From Xanthobacter flavus (lineage in GTDB: Bacteria; Pseudomonadota; Alphaproteobacteria; Rhizobiales; Xanthobacteraceae), in NCBI RefSeq assembly GCF_017875275.1, contig NZ_JAGGML010000001.1:372001-436000 (forward strand): 64,000 bases of DNA. Reading direction: 5' to 3'. How positions within the stretch are numbered: the stretch's first letter is position 1; the number at the start of each line of letters is the position of its first letter. A program made the translations under genes and the position numbers. Below, piece after piece: positions 28,942 through 37,140 of this stretch. The notes under the pieces are model-generated. The model saw nothing but the letters and a program-made list of their open reading frames with translations, searched no databases and had not been told where the DNA came from.

Positions 28942-29271
28942 TCAGTCAGCCGGGCTGCCCCGCCACGCGGCGAGCCGCGCCGCCGCCCGGCGCTCCCGCA
29001 CGCGGGTCACCAGCGTCTGGGTCGGATCTTCGAACAGCGGGGTGGCGGCGGCATCGCGCAGGTCCGCCCGCGTCACACCGATGTCGCGCAGCATGTGGTC
29101 GTCGAGATGGGAAAGCTCGGCCATCATCTGCCGTCGCTCCATGACGCGGCCGATGGTCTTCACCGACTGCAAGCCCTTGGCCGCGACGCCGACGGCCGAG
29201 AGGCACAAAGCGGCGACGAGTTCGCCGGCGGGGGCGAAGGGGGTCCTGCGGGTTTCACCATGGTACGTCAT
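28942..29271 (-). CDS. DUF1127 domain protein
   Basis: A 109-residue protein with a C-terminal DUF1127 (YjiS-like) segment: RQMMAELSHLDDHMLRDIGV at about residues 53-72, followed by TRADL. Small DUF1127 proteins are abundant in alphaproteobacteria; some take part in phosphate, RNA or stress responses. An ATG at 29277 touches the GGAG site, while the ATG at 29271 has six-base spacing, so I use the latter. The gene is divergent from a LysR regulator, which probably controls it. Confidence 0.85.
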   Translation of the reverse strand: MTYHGETRRTPFAPAGELVAALCLSAVGVAAKGLQSVKTIGRVMERRQMMAELSHLDDHMLRDIGVTRADLRDAAATPLFEDPTQTLVTRVRERRAAARLAAWRGSPAD

Positions 29272-29554
29272 CTTCATCTCCGTTGCCTGGATGCGCTCCG
29301 CCGACCCTCCTTTCCGGGGCCGTGATGGTCTGAACACACCCGGCATGTGCCGAACGGGCCCGATAAGCCCCCGAACACCCCGGTGAAACCACCCGATTTC
29401 GCGCCGCATCCGATCGGCAGGACCTTTCTGGATGCTTCGCACAAATCACGCTAGCGAATGTTTTTCATCTCTCGTATCGTTTTGCGTGATGATTGCGGCG
29501 ACGGGGCGGCCGGCCCATGCGGCCGGCGCAGGGCTGCCCCTCAGGAGCGCGACA
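29272..29554. other. Divergent control region of DUF1127 and LysR genes
   Basis: About 280 bases between divergent starts, the expected location of LysR binding sites. A hairpin (29509-29515 with 29521-29527) lies in the leader of the LysR gene. I did not find an unambiguous T-N11-A box by eye. Confidence 0.5.
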
Positions 29555-30436
29555 ATGACAGCCATGCTCGACCCCGACCAGCTGAGAACCTTTGTGGCCA
29601 TTGCGGAAACGGGCAGTTTCACCAAGGCTGCGGAGGTGGTCCACAAGACCCAGTCGGCGGTCTCCATGCAGATGAAGCGGCTGGAGGAGCGGGTCGGCCG
29701 GCCCGTCTTCGTCCGCGACGGCCGCGCCTCCCGCCTCACCGAGGACGGCGAACGCCTGCTGGACTACGCCCGGCGCATCGTGAAGCTGAACATGGAAGCC
29801 GTCTCCAGCTTCGCCGACGCGGAGCTTTCGGGGCGCGTATGCCTTGGTGTGCCGGACGATTACGCGGATCGCTATCTGCCTGATATCATGGCGCGATTTT
29901 CCCGCACCCATCCGTCCGTCGAGCTCACCGTGATCTGCGAGCCCACCGCCGAACTGGTGCAATACATTGCCGCCGGCACCATCGATCTCGCCATCATCAC
30001 CGCCACCGAGATCACCTCACGCAATGCCCATGTGATCCGCCGGGAGCGGCTGCTGTGGGTCTCCTCCGCCCGCCATGCGGCGCATCTGGAAACCCCGGTG
30101 CCGCTGGCTTTGGGACGAACCACCTGCCAATGGCGGGAGATCGCCGTCTCGCGCCTGGCCGGGGCCGGGCGGGGGCACCGCATCCTCTACACCAGCCCCA
30201 ATTGCGGCGCCGTGGTGGCGGCGGTTCTCTCCGGCCTGGCAGTGTCGGTGCTGCCGGAATCCGCCCTGCGGACGGGCATGCGCGTGCTCGGCGCGGCGGA
30301 CGGGTACCCGCCCCTACCCCCTTGCGATATCGGACTTTTGCGCAACCGGCATGAGCCGTCACCGCTGGCGGATGCGCTGGCGCAGCACATCGTCCAGGGC
30401 CTCGACAATCTCACGGACGCAGACGCGGCGGAATAG
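29555..30436 (+). CDS. LysR-family transcriptional regulator
   Basis: A 293-residue LysR regulator: winged helix-turn-helix in residues about 6-65 (LRTFVAIAETGSFTKAAE) and a type 2 periplasmic-binding-protein-like effector domain (about 92-285). The ATG at 29555 follows AGGAG by about eight bases. Its divergent neighbour is a DUF1127 gene, a pairing that recurs in Hyphomicrobiales (compare VtlR of Brucella, which activates small DUF1127 proteins and an sRNA). The effector is unknown. Confidence 0.92.
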   Translation: MTAMLDPDQLRTFVAIAETGSFTKAAEVVHKTQSAVSMQMKRLEERVGRPVFVRDGRASRLTEDGERLLDYARRIVKLNMEAVSSFADAELSGRVCLGVPDDYADRYLPDIMARFSRTHPSVELTVICEPTAELVQYIAAGTIDLAIITATEITSRNAHVIRRERLLWVSSARHAAHLETPVPLALGRTTCQWREIAVSRLAGAGRGHRILYTSPNCGAVVAAVLSGLAVSVLPESALRTGMRVLGAADGYPPLPPCDIGLLRNRHEPSPLADALAQHIVQGLDNLTDADAAE

Positions 30437-30445
30437 GCGCAGTCC

Positions 30446-31162
30446 TCAGAGCGTCTCGGCGTAGCGCTCGTAGGCATCCTCGACGGTCAGGATGTGCGCG
30501 CGCATGGCCTGCGCCGCCTCCCCCTTGTCAGCGCGCAGGATGGCCCGAACCACCCTGTCGTGCTCCTCATAGGAGCGGGCGAGGCGCCCAAGGGTGCGGA
30601 ACTGCGCGCGGCGGAACGGTTGCAGGCGGGCGCGGGTCGCCAGCGTCAGTTCCGTCAGATACTCATTGTGGCTGCCGGCATAGAGCGTGGTGTGGAACCG
30701 CTCGTTCAGCAGCGTGTAGCTGCTCTCGTCGCCCCTGCGGGTGAGATCGGCCAGCTCGGCATGGATGGACTCGAGCCCCGCCCGCTCGGCCGGCGTCATG
30801 TTCACCGCGCTCAGCCCGGCGCACAGGGCTTCCAGCTCCGCCATCACATCAAACATGCCGCGCAGCCGCTCCAGAGAGGGCTGGGCCACGAGCGCGCTGC
30901 GATGGGGCCGCGCTTCGACCAGGCCGGAGGCGGCAAGATCGCGCAATGCCTCCCGCACCGGTGTACGGGAGACGCCGTAACGCTTTGCGATATCGACCTC
31001 TTCCAGCGCGGTGCCGGGGGCGAGGCGTCCGCGCACGATGTCGTCGGCGATCTGCAGGCGCAGTTCCTCCGTGCGCGTCACCGGGCGCCCCACCGTGCGG
31101 CGCTTGCGCACGCGCGGGGCGGGGTCCGATGTCTTCAGGGGAGATGGCGCGAACAGGGTCAT
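30446..31162 (-). CDS. GntR-family regulator, FCD type
   Basis: A 238-residue regulator: winged helix (about 28-97, KRYGVSRTPVREALRDLA) and an all-helical FCD effector domain (about 100-230) with the metal-binding residues expected of the class (DxxxR near NERFHTTL, HxxH-type residues later). It is the last gene on the same strand as the AtzE/transporter genes, 66 bases downstream of the HpxZ-like gene, and probably regulates that operon. The paired sites at 38815-38942 are plausible operators. Confidence 0.92.
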   Translation of the reverse strand: MTLFAPSPLKTSDPAPRVRKRRTVGRPVTRTEELRLQIADDIVRGRLAPGTALEEVDIAKRYGVSRTPVREALRDLAASGLVEARPHRSALVAQPSLERLRGMFDVMAELEALCAGLSAVNMTPAERAGLESIHAELADLTRRGDESSYTLLNERFHTTLYAGSHNEYLTELTLATRARLQPFRRAQFRTLGRLARSYEEHDRVVRAILRADKGEAAQAMRAHILTVEDAYERYAETL

Positions 31163-31228
31163 GTGCAGGATTTTACCGGGATTCCCGCCTGAGGCGAAAT
31201 CCGTGAAACGTCGTAGGCCGGCGGCGCT

Positions 31229-31618
31229 CTATGCCGTCGGCTCGTCGATAACGGAGACATGGGCGCCCACCACGCGCCAGCCGTCCGGCTGTCGCACCCA
31301 GGTCTGCTGCTGGCGCCCGACCTTGCCCGGCGCGTTGTCGCGATAGAACAGGGTGGAGGCGACGGCGAAGTCCCGCCCGTAGGTGGTGATCACCGTCTGC
31401 GCGAGATCGCGCGCAAGGCCAGCCGGCGAGCGGCCGCGACGAAAGGCGCGGATGGCGTCCATGCCATAGAGGTTCTCGCCGCCGCCAAAGCGAATGGTGC
31501 GCGGATCGTCATGGAACAGCGCTTCCAGCGTCTCCACGTCGTTGCCGACGAGCGCGGCCTCATAGCGCGCGAACGCGGCCTCAACCTCGGCCTTCACCTC
31601 GGGAATGTCGATCTCCAA
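31229..31618 (-). CDS. HpxZ/AtzH-like NTF2-fold protein
   Basis: A 129-residue protein of the DUF3225 (HpxZ) group, an NTF2-like fold. Typical are EVEAAFARYEAALVGND and LFHDDPRTIRFGGGENLYG. HpxZ is encoded with purine/oxalurate genes in enterobacteria, and AtzH with cyanuric acid genes; it is thought to act on the ureido product of AtzE. The start is read as TTG at 31618: GGAGG lies six bases upstream, inside the end of the previous gene, and homologues begin at this Met-Glu-Ile-Asp. It follows the AtzE-like gene by 11 bases. Confidence 0.85.
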   Translation of the reverse strand: MEIDIPEVKAEVEAAFARYEAALVGNDVETLEALFHDDPRTIRFGGGENLYGMDAIRAFRRGRSPAGLARDLAQTVITTYGRDFAVASTLFYRDNAPGKVGRQQQTWVRQPDGWRVVGAHVSVIDEPTA

Positions 31619-31629
31619 CGGGTCCTCCT

Positions 31630-33063
31630 TCACAGGGTTGCGGCTGGGGCTGCGGCCACGCCCAGCCGCTCCAGCTCCGCCGCAACACGCAGGGCCATAT
31701 CCTCGCGCCACGGCGGGGCGATGACCTGCACGGCGATGGGCAGGTCCGGCGCCTCGCCCACCGCCACCCGCACCGGCACGGCCACGACGGGCAGACCGAT
31801 AAACGAAATGGGCTGGGTGAACAGGCCGAGATTCGGCCGCACCAGCATCTCCTCGCCATCGAGCACGAACGTCTTCTGCCCCAGCTTCGGCGCCCGGCAG
31901 GGGGTCGCCGGGGCGAGGAGCACGTCGTGGGTCTCGAACAGCTTCAGCATCTCGTCCCGGAAGTGCCGGCGGAAGCGCTGCGCCGCATCGACCCACGAGG
32001 CGGGGATGGCGAGGCCGGCCAGCAGCCGGTCGCGCACGGCGGGATCGAAATCCTCCGGCCGCACGGCGAGGCGCCGCGCGTGCAGGCTCGCGCCTTCGGC
32101 TGCCGTGATGATGTAGGCGGAGGCGCGGGCGCGGGCGGCATCCGGGATGTCCACCATGTCGCGCGCGCCGAGCGCGGCGGCAACCGCATCCACCGCCGCG
32201 AAAACCTCGGGCTGCGCCTTGGCGCGGAACCAACCGCCGGCGATGGCGATGCGCAGACCGTCGATTCCCTCACCGATCAGCCCGGCAACGGGCTCGAACG
32301 GACGCGGCGTCTGGCCCGGATCGCGGACGTCCTCGCCCTGCATGGCGTCATAGGAGAGCGCGAGGTCCGCAACGGAGCGGGCGAGCGGGCCGAGATGGTC
32401 CAGCGCCGTCACGAAGGGAAAGCTGCCGCCCCGCCCCAGCCGGCCATAGGTGGGCTTCAGCCCGAACGTGCCGCACAGGGAGGACGGCACGCGGATGGAG
32501 CCGTTGGTGTCGGAGCCCAGCGCAAGGGGCACCATGGCCGCAGCCACCGCCGCCCCGGTGCCGCCGGAGGAGCCGCCGGACATGCGGGTCAGATCGTGCG
32601 GATTGCGGGAGGCACCGTCATGGACGTTCTCACCAGTGAAGTCATAGGCATATTCGCCCATGTTCAGACCGCCGACGAGGATGGCGCCCGCCGTCTCCAG
32701 CCGCTCCACCAAAAAGGCGTCCTGCGTGGACGGGTGACGCTCCCGATTGATCTTCGAACCGGCGCGGGTCGGCAGGCCCGCGATGTCGAACAGGTTCTTC
32801 ACCGCGAACGGTACACCAGCCAGCGGCCCCAGCGGCGCACCGGCCGCACGGGCAGCGTCGATACGGTCCGCACGGGCGCGGGCGCGCTCGGCGATCACGT
32901 CGGTGAAGGCGTTGATCGACGGATCGACAGCCGCGATGCGCGCCAGCGTCGCCTCGATGACGGCGCGGGCGGTGACGGCGCCGGAGGCTACCGCGGCGGC
33001 GATCTCGGCCGCTGTCGCACCGACGAGGCGGGTGGCGTCGGGAACGGGGACGGGCGCGTTCAT
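31630..33063 (-). CDS. AtzE-family amidohydrolase (amidase signature)
   Basis: A 477-residue amidase-signature enzyme with an intact catalytic triad Lys89, cis-Ser165 and nucleophile Ser189 (MSGGSSGG and GSDTNGSIRVP). Together with the adjoining AtzG-like and HpxZ-like genes this identifies the AtzE branch, in which AtzE deaminates 1-carboxybiuret and needs the GatC-like AtzG for stability. Here no cyanuric acid hydrolase is nearby, so the natural substrate may be another carboxamide or ureido compound. The ATG at 33063 begins eight bases after the AtzG-like stop. Confidence 0.9.
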   Translation of the reverse strand: MNAPVPVPDATRLVGATAAEIAAAVASGAVTARAVIEATLARIAAVDPSINAFTDVIAERARARADRIDAARAAGAPLGPLAGVPFAVKNLFDIAGLPTRAGSKINRERHPSTQDAFLVERLETAGAILVGGLNMGEYAYDFTGENVHDGASRNPHDLTRMSGGSSGGTGAAVAAAMVPLALGSDTNGSIRVPSSLCGTFGLKPTYGRLGRGGSFPFVTALDHLGPLARSVADLALSYDAMQGEDVRDPGQTPRPFEPVAGLIGEGIDGLRIAIAGGWFRAKAQPEVFAAVDAVAAALGARDMVDIPDAARARASAYIITAAEGASLHARRLAVRPEDFDPAVRDRLLAGLAIPASWVDAAQRFRRHFRDEMLKLFETHDVLLAPATPCRAPKLGQKTFVLDGEEMLVRPNLGLFTQPISFIGLPVVAVPVRVAVGEAPDLPIAVQVIAPPWREDMALRVAAELERLGVAAAPAATL

Positions 33064-33070
33064 GACCACC

Positions 33071-33280
33071 TCACGGACGATAGACGGGGGCCGGCTCCTC
33101 GGCATCGCCGAGGTCCAGGCTGCGGACGAGGGTCGCCGCATCGGCGATGCTGCGCAGATAGGCGAGCGCCTCCGTGCGCCATTCGGGGCGCGCGGTGATG
33201 CCATGGGCGGAGAGCGCGCCGTCGAGAAGCTGCGCGAGGGCGGCGTCCTCGACCTTGGGCAGGGTGGTTTCGGTGGCCAT
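33071..33280 (-). CDS. AtzG-like (DUF4089) small subunit
   Basis: A 69-residue helical protein of the DUF4089/AtzG type, related to GatC of the amidotransferase complex. It is expected to bind the AtzE-like amidase encoded directly downstream and keep it soluble. The ATG at 33280 lies eight bases after the ABC ATPase stop. The order AtzG-AtzE-HpxZ is the standard one. Confidence 0.88.
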   Translation of the reverse strand: MATETTLPKVEDAALAQLLDGALSAHGITARPEWRTEALAYLRSIADAATLVRSLDLGDAEEPAPVYRP

Positions 33281-33288
33281 GGCGTGCC

Positions 33289-35040
33289 TCAGACCGGGGG
33301 ATGGGGAATGGCGGCGATGAGTTCGCGGGTATAGGCGTCCTTGGGCGCCTCCAGCACCTGTTGCGCGGTGCCCTCCTCCACGATCCGGCCTTGCCGCATC
33401 ACGATCACCCGGTCACACAGAAGGCCGACGACGTGGAGGTCGTGGGAGACGAAGAGATAGCTCATGCCGAGCCGCTGCTTCAGCTCCTCCAGCAGGTTCA
33501 GGACCACGGCCTGCACCGAGACGTCCAGCGCCGCCGTCGGCTCGTCGAGGATGACGAGATCGGGGTCGAGCGCGATGGCGCGGGCGATGCCGACGCGGGC
33601 CTTCTGGCCGCCGGAGAGCTGATGCGGGAAGCGCTCCAGCAGGTTCTGCGGCAGGCCGACCATTTCGGCCAGCTCTGACACGCGGGCATCGAGCTTCGTG
33701 CCTCCGGAATAGCCCCCCATGCGCAGCAAGGGATCGGCAATCGCGCGGGCGGCGGTGTAGCGCGGATTGAGGCTCTCGGTCGGATCCTGGAACACCATCT
33801 GGATGCGCTTGCGCATGGGATGGTGGGCGAAGTCCTTGGCTGGGATCGCGCCGATATCCTCGCCCGCGAAGGTGATCTTGCCCGCCGTGGGATCGATGAG
33901 GCGCATCACCATGGTGGAGGTGGTGGACTTGCCGCAGCCGCTCTCGCCCACGAGGCCGACGCTCTCGCCGCGCTTCACCTCGAAGGAGATGCCGTCCACG
34001 GCGCGGAAAATGGTCTCCTCCGGCGTCAGGGGCTTGCCTTTGAGCTTGGCGAGGAAGGCCGAGGGCGCGCCCTGGCGAGGATATTCACGGACGAGGTTTT
34101 CGACGGTGAGAAGCGTTTCCCCGGTCCCGGTCGCAGGCGCGGGCGTCGCGGCCGGAGCGGCTGCGGCCTCGCCTTCCGGCAGAAGATCCTTCAGCGTGAT
34201 GCCCGGGCGCGGCGTCGCCCGCATGAGCTTCTTGGTGTAGGGGTGCTGGGGATCGCGGAAGATGCGCTCGGCGGGGGCCGTCTCCACCACCTTGCCCTTC
34301 TCCATCACCATCACCGTGTCGCAATAGGTGGCGGCGAGGCCGAGATCGTGGGTGATGAGGATGGTGGACATGCCGCGCTCGCGCGTCAGCTCGGTCACCA
34401 GGTCCATCACCGCCTTCTGGGTCGTCACGTCGAGGCCGGTGGTGGGCTCATCCGCGATCATCAGCTGCGGCCGGCAGGCGAGCGCGAGCGCGATGACGAT
34501 GCGCTGGCACATGCCGCCGGACAGCTCGAACGGATAGGCGTGGTAGCGGTCCTCCGGCCGGGCGATGCGCACCTGCTTGAGGATGTCGATGACCTTGTGC
34601 TTCACGTTGCGCGGGTCGGCCTGGACATGCTGGAGCAGCACGTCGCCGATCTGCGCACCCACGGTGCGGATGGGGTTCAGCGCCGCGCGCGGGTTCTGGA
34701 AGATCATCGACATTTCGCGACCGCGCAGGTCGCGCATCTCGCTCTCGGGGGCGTGGGCAACATCGATGCCCGAGAACGTGATGGTGCCTTCCGCGATGCG
34801 GCCGGCGCGGTCGAGGATGCGCATCACGGTGTAGGAGGTGACGGATTTGCCCGAGCCCGATTCGCCCACGATGCCCAGCGTCTCGCCCTTGCCGAGGGTG
34901 AGATTCACCTGGCTCACCGCCGTGACGATGCCGCGGCGGGTGGCGAACTCGACGGTGAGGTCGCGCACCTCCAGCAGCGGGCCGCTCGGCGTTTCGGAGG
35001 ACTTGGCGGCGTGTTCCTTCACGTCCACAACTCCATGCAT
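33289..35040 (-). CDS. Peptide/opine-type ABC transporter, fused double ATPase (DppD-DppF)
   Basis: A 583-residue protein that joins the two ATP-binding subunits of a peptide-type importer. First domain: Walker A GESGSGKS (59-66), signature LSGG (173-176). Second domain: Walker A GESGCGKS (365-372), signature LSGGQ (475-479) with DEPTAALDVSVQ. A Pro/Ala linker (about 290-308) joins them. Each half has the C-terminal oligopeptide-transporter extension (HPYTKKLM). It drives the two permeases encoded upstream. Downstream lies the AtzG-like gene. Confidence 0.93.
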   Translation of the reverse strand: MHGVVDVKEHAAKSSETPSGPLLEVRDLTVEFATRRGIVTAVSQVNLTLGKGETLGIVGESGSGKSVTSYTVMRILDRAGRIAEGTITFSGIDVAHAPESEMRDLRGREMSMIFQNPRAALNPIRTVGAQIGDVLLQHVQADPRNVKHKVIDILKQVRIARPEDRYHAYPFELSGGMCQRIVIALALACRPQLMIADEPTTGLDVTTQKAVMDLVTELTRERGMSTILITHDLGLAATYCDTVMVMEKGKVVETAPAERIFRDPQHPYTKKLMRATPRPGITLKDLLPEGEAAAAPAATPAPATGTGETLLTVENLVREYPRQGAPSAFLAKLKGKPLTPEETIFRAVDGISFEVKRGESVGLVGESGCGKSTTSTMVMRLIDPTAGKITFAGEDIGAIPAKDFAHHPMRKRIQMVFQDPTESLNPRYTAARAIADPLLRMGGYSGGTKLDARVSELAEMVGLPQNLLERFPHQLSGGQKARVGIARAIALDPDLVILDEPTAALDVSVQAVVLNLLEELKQRLGMSYLFVSHDLHVVGLLCDRVIVMRQGRIVEEGTAQQVLEAPKDAYTRELIAAIPHPPV

Positions 35041-35050
35041 GGCGGCCTCC

Positions 35051-35938
35051 TCAGGTGCGGCGCTGGGGATCGACGATGTCGCGCAGACCGTCGCCCAGGA
35101 GGTTGAAGCAGAAGACCGCGAACATGAGCGCGAGGCCGGGGAACAGCGCGATCCACCATTCGCCGGAGACGATATAGGCCGAGCCCTCAGCCACCATGAT
35201 GCCCCACTCGGGCGTCGGCGGACGCACGCCGAGGCCGATGAACGAGAGGCCGGCCGCGTTCAGGATGGCGTAGCCCATGGTGAGCGACATCTGCACCATC
35301 ATGATGGGCATGATGTTGGGCAGGATGGTCGTCAGAAGGATGCGCCATTCGGAATTGCCGGTCAGCCGCGCCGCCTGCACGTAGCCGGCATTGCGGCGGA
35401 TGGCGGCTTCGGACTTCGCCACGCGCACATAGAGCGGGAAGTTGATGATGGCGGTGGCGATGACGATGTTCGTCACGGTATTGCCCAGCGCCGCCACGAT
35501 GCCCATGGCCAGCACGAACAACGGGAAGGCCATGATGGTATCGGAGATGCGGCCGATGATCCGGTCCGTCCAGCCGCCGAAGAAGCCGGAGGCGATGCCC
35601 GCGACGCCGCCCACGGCGAACACGAGCGCCACCGAGAAGATGGCGATGGCCATGTCCAGCCGGCTCGCCACCACCACGCGGGAGAAGATGTCGCGGCCGA
35701 GATTGTCGGTGCCGAACCAGTGCGCGGCCGAGGGCGGCTGCAACGCCGCCGCCGTGTCCGAGGCCAGCGGATCATAAGGGACGATGAACGGCCCGATCGT
35801 GGCGCACACCACCAGCACCAGGAACATGCCGAAGGCGATGCCGGTGACGGGATTGTCCGAGATCACATAGCGGGCGTGGGCGAGCGTGGCGGCAAGGCCG
35901 CCGGGCGCCTTCTGGGTGTCGGCCGTGGCGAGGGTCAT
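35051..35938 (-). CDS. Peptide-type ABC transporter permease (DppC class)
   Basis: A 295-residue permease with an N-terminal span, then the BPD_transp_1 domain with about five more. The DppC-type signatures are FGTDNLGRDIFSRV and the EAA-loop region AARLTGNSEWRILLTTILPN. The start at 35938 overlaps the stop of the DppB-like gene (ATGA). The much longer open frame upstream in this phase is a shadow of that gene. Confidence 0.94.
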   Translation of the reverse strand: MTLATADTQKAPGGLAATLAHARYVISDNPVTGIAFGMFLVLVVCATIGPFIVPYDPLASDTAAALQPPSAAHWFGTDNLGRDIFSRVVVASRLDMAIAIFSVALVFAVGGVAGIASGFFGGWTDRIIGRISDTIMAFPLFVLAMGIVAALGNTVTNIVIATAIINFPLYVRVAKSEAAIRRNAGYVQAARLTGNSEWRILLTTILPNIMPIMMVQMSLTMGYAILNAAGLSFIGLGVRPPTPEWGIMVAEGSAYIVSGEWWIALFPGLALMFAVFCFNLLGDGLRDIVDPQRRT

Positions 35939-36948
35939 GCTTCGCTCCGCGCGCGGGGATCGATGATGCCGTAGGCAAGGTCGATCAGGAGGTTGAGGAT
36001 CACGTAGAGGATCGCCATGGCGAGCACGAAGCCCTGCACCGGCGCGTAGTCCGAGGTAATCAGCGCCTCGACCGCGTAGGAGCCGATGCCCGGCCAGGCG
36101 AACACCTTCTCCACCAGCACGTTGGCGCCCAGCAGGAAGGAAAACACCATGCCCAGCGTCGTCACCACGGGCAGCATGGCATTGCGGAAGGCGTAGGTGA
36201 TGATGACCGTGTAATCCGTCAGACCCGCCGCCTTCGCCGTGCGCACGAACTCGGAGGAGAGCACCGCCAGCATGGAGGCGCGGGTCATGCGGGCGATGGG
36301 CGCAAGGGCGAAGATAGCCAGCGTGATCGCAGGCACCGCCAGTTGCGCCAGCGCGGCGCGGAAGGTCTCGAAGTCGCGGGCGATCAGGCTGTCGATGACA
36401 TAGAAGCCCGTCACCGTCTCGGGCGCGGAGAAGAACACGTCGAGCCGCCCCAGCGGCGCCGGCGCCCACCCCAGCTTGAAGTAGAAGACATAGACCAGCA
36501 GCAGCCCGGTGAAGAACACCGGCAGCGAGACGCCGGCCGTGGTGATGATGCGGCAGGCGTGGTCGATCCACGACCCTTGCCGTACCGCCGCAATGATGCC
36601 GAAGGGCACCGCGATGAGCAGCGCCAGCACCAGCCCCGCCAGCGTCAGTTCGGCGGAAGCCGGCAGGCGGGCCGCGATCTCGGTGGCGACCGGCTGGCCG
36701 GTAGAGAGCGAAGAGCCGAGGTCGCCCTGAGCGAGGGCCGAAACATAATCGGCGAACTGGGCCGGCAAAGACTTGTCGAGGCCGAGCTTGGTGCGGATTT
36801 CGGCGATGGCCTGCGGCGTCGCGGCGGGGCCCGCGAAATAGGCCGCCGTGTCGCCGGGCAGCACGCGGGTGAGCAGGAAGGTCACGATCACCACGCCGAT
36901 CAGGCTGGGCACGGCTGTGGCGAGACGACTGCCTAGGAGCTTCAGCAT
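35935..36948 (-). CDS. Peptide-type ABC transporter permease (DppB class)
   Basis: A 337-residue permease with six membrane spans. It opens in the standard way (LGSRLATAVPSLIGVVIVTF, residues 5 on) with RVLPGD shortly after, and has the EAA-loop FVRTAKAAGLTDYTVIITYAF cut here after 20 residues in quotation. The ATG at 36948 is preceded by AGGGA. It is separated from the binding-protein gene by about 190 bases that contain a large inverted repeat (37033-37107). Confidence 0.93.
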   Translation of the reverse strand: MLKLLGSRLATAVPSLIGVVIVTFLLTRVLPGDTAAYFAGPAATPQAIAEIRTKLGLDKSLPAQFADYVSALAQGDLGSSLSTGQPVATEIAARLPASAELTLAGLVLALLIAVPFGIIAAVRQGSWIDHACRIITTAGVSLPVFFTGLLLVYVFYFKLGWAPAPLGRLDVFFSAPETVTGFYVIDSLIARDFETFRAALAQLAVPAITLAIFALAPIARMTRASMLAVLSSEFVRTAKAAGLTDYTVIITYAFRNAMLPVVTTLGMVFSFLLGANVLVEKVFAWPGIGSYAVEALITSDYAPVQGFVLAMAILYVILNLLIDLAYGIIDPRARSEA

Positions 36949-37032
36949 GGCGATATCCCTGTGTGCAAATCGGGCTGCGGGGCATCGGGCACCGCAACCG
37001 TTTCTCGTCTCCGGCGGGGCGCCGGGTGTGGG

Positions 37033-37107
37033 GTGAGGGGCGGCGCCGATGCCGGCACCCGGGCGAACCCAAAGCGCCGGCTTCCGCCCCCCGGCGCCAC
37101 CCCTCAC
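37033..37107. repeat. Inverted repeat between binding-protein and permease genes
   Basis: Two 15-base arms with one mismatch, 37033-37047 and 37093-37107 (GTGAGGGG followed by C or T and GGCGCC), enclose 45 GC-rich bases. The sequence partly resembles the GGGGTGAGGGG end of the repeats at 54227 and 60153. Within a transcript it would form a stable structure directly downstream of the binding-protein gene. Confidence 0.5.
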
Positions 37108-37140
37108 GCCGCTTCCTCCCTCAAGAGGAAGAGGGATGCC

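Noticed and set aside
35939-37072. Extended 673-residue protein including the DppC-like permease
   Set aside because: The upstream part is the out-of-frame reading of the DppB-like gene. The ATG at 35938 with ATGA overlap is the natural start.
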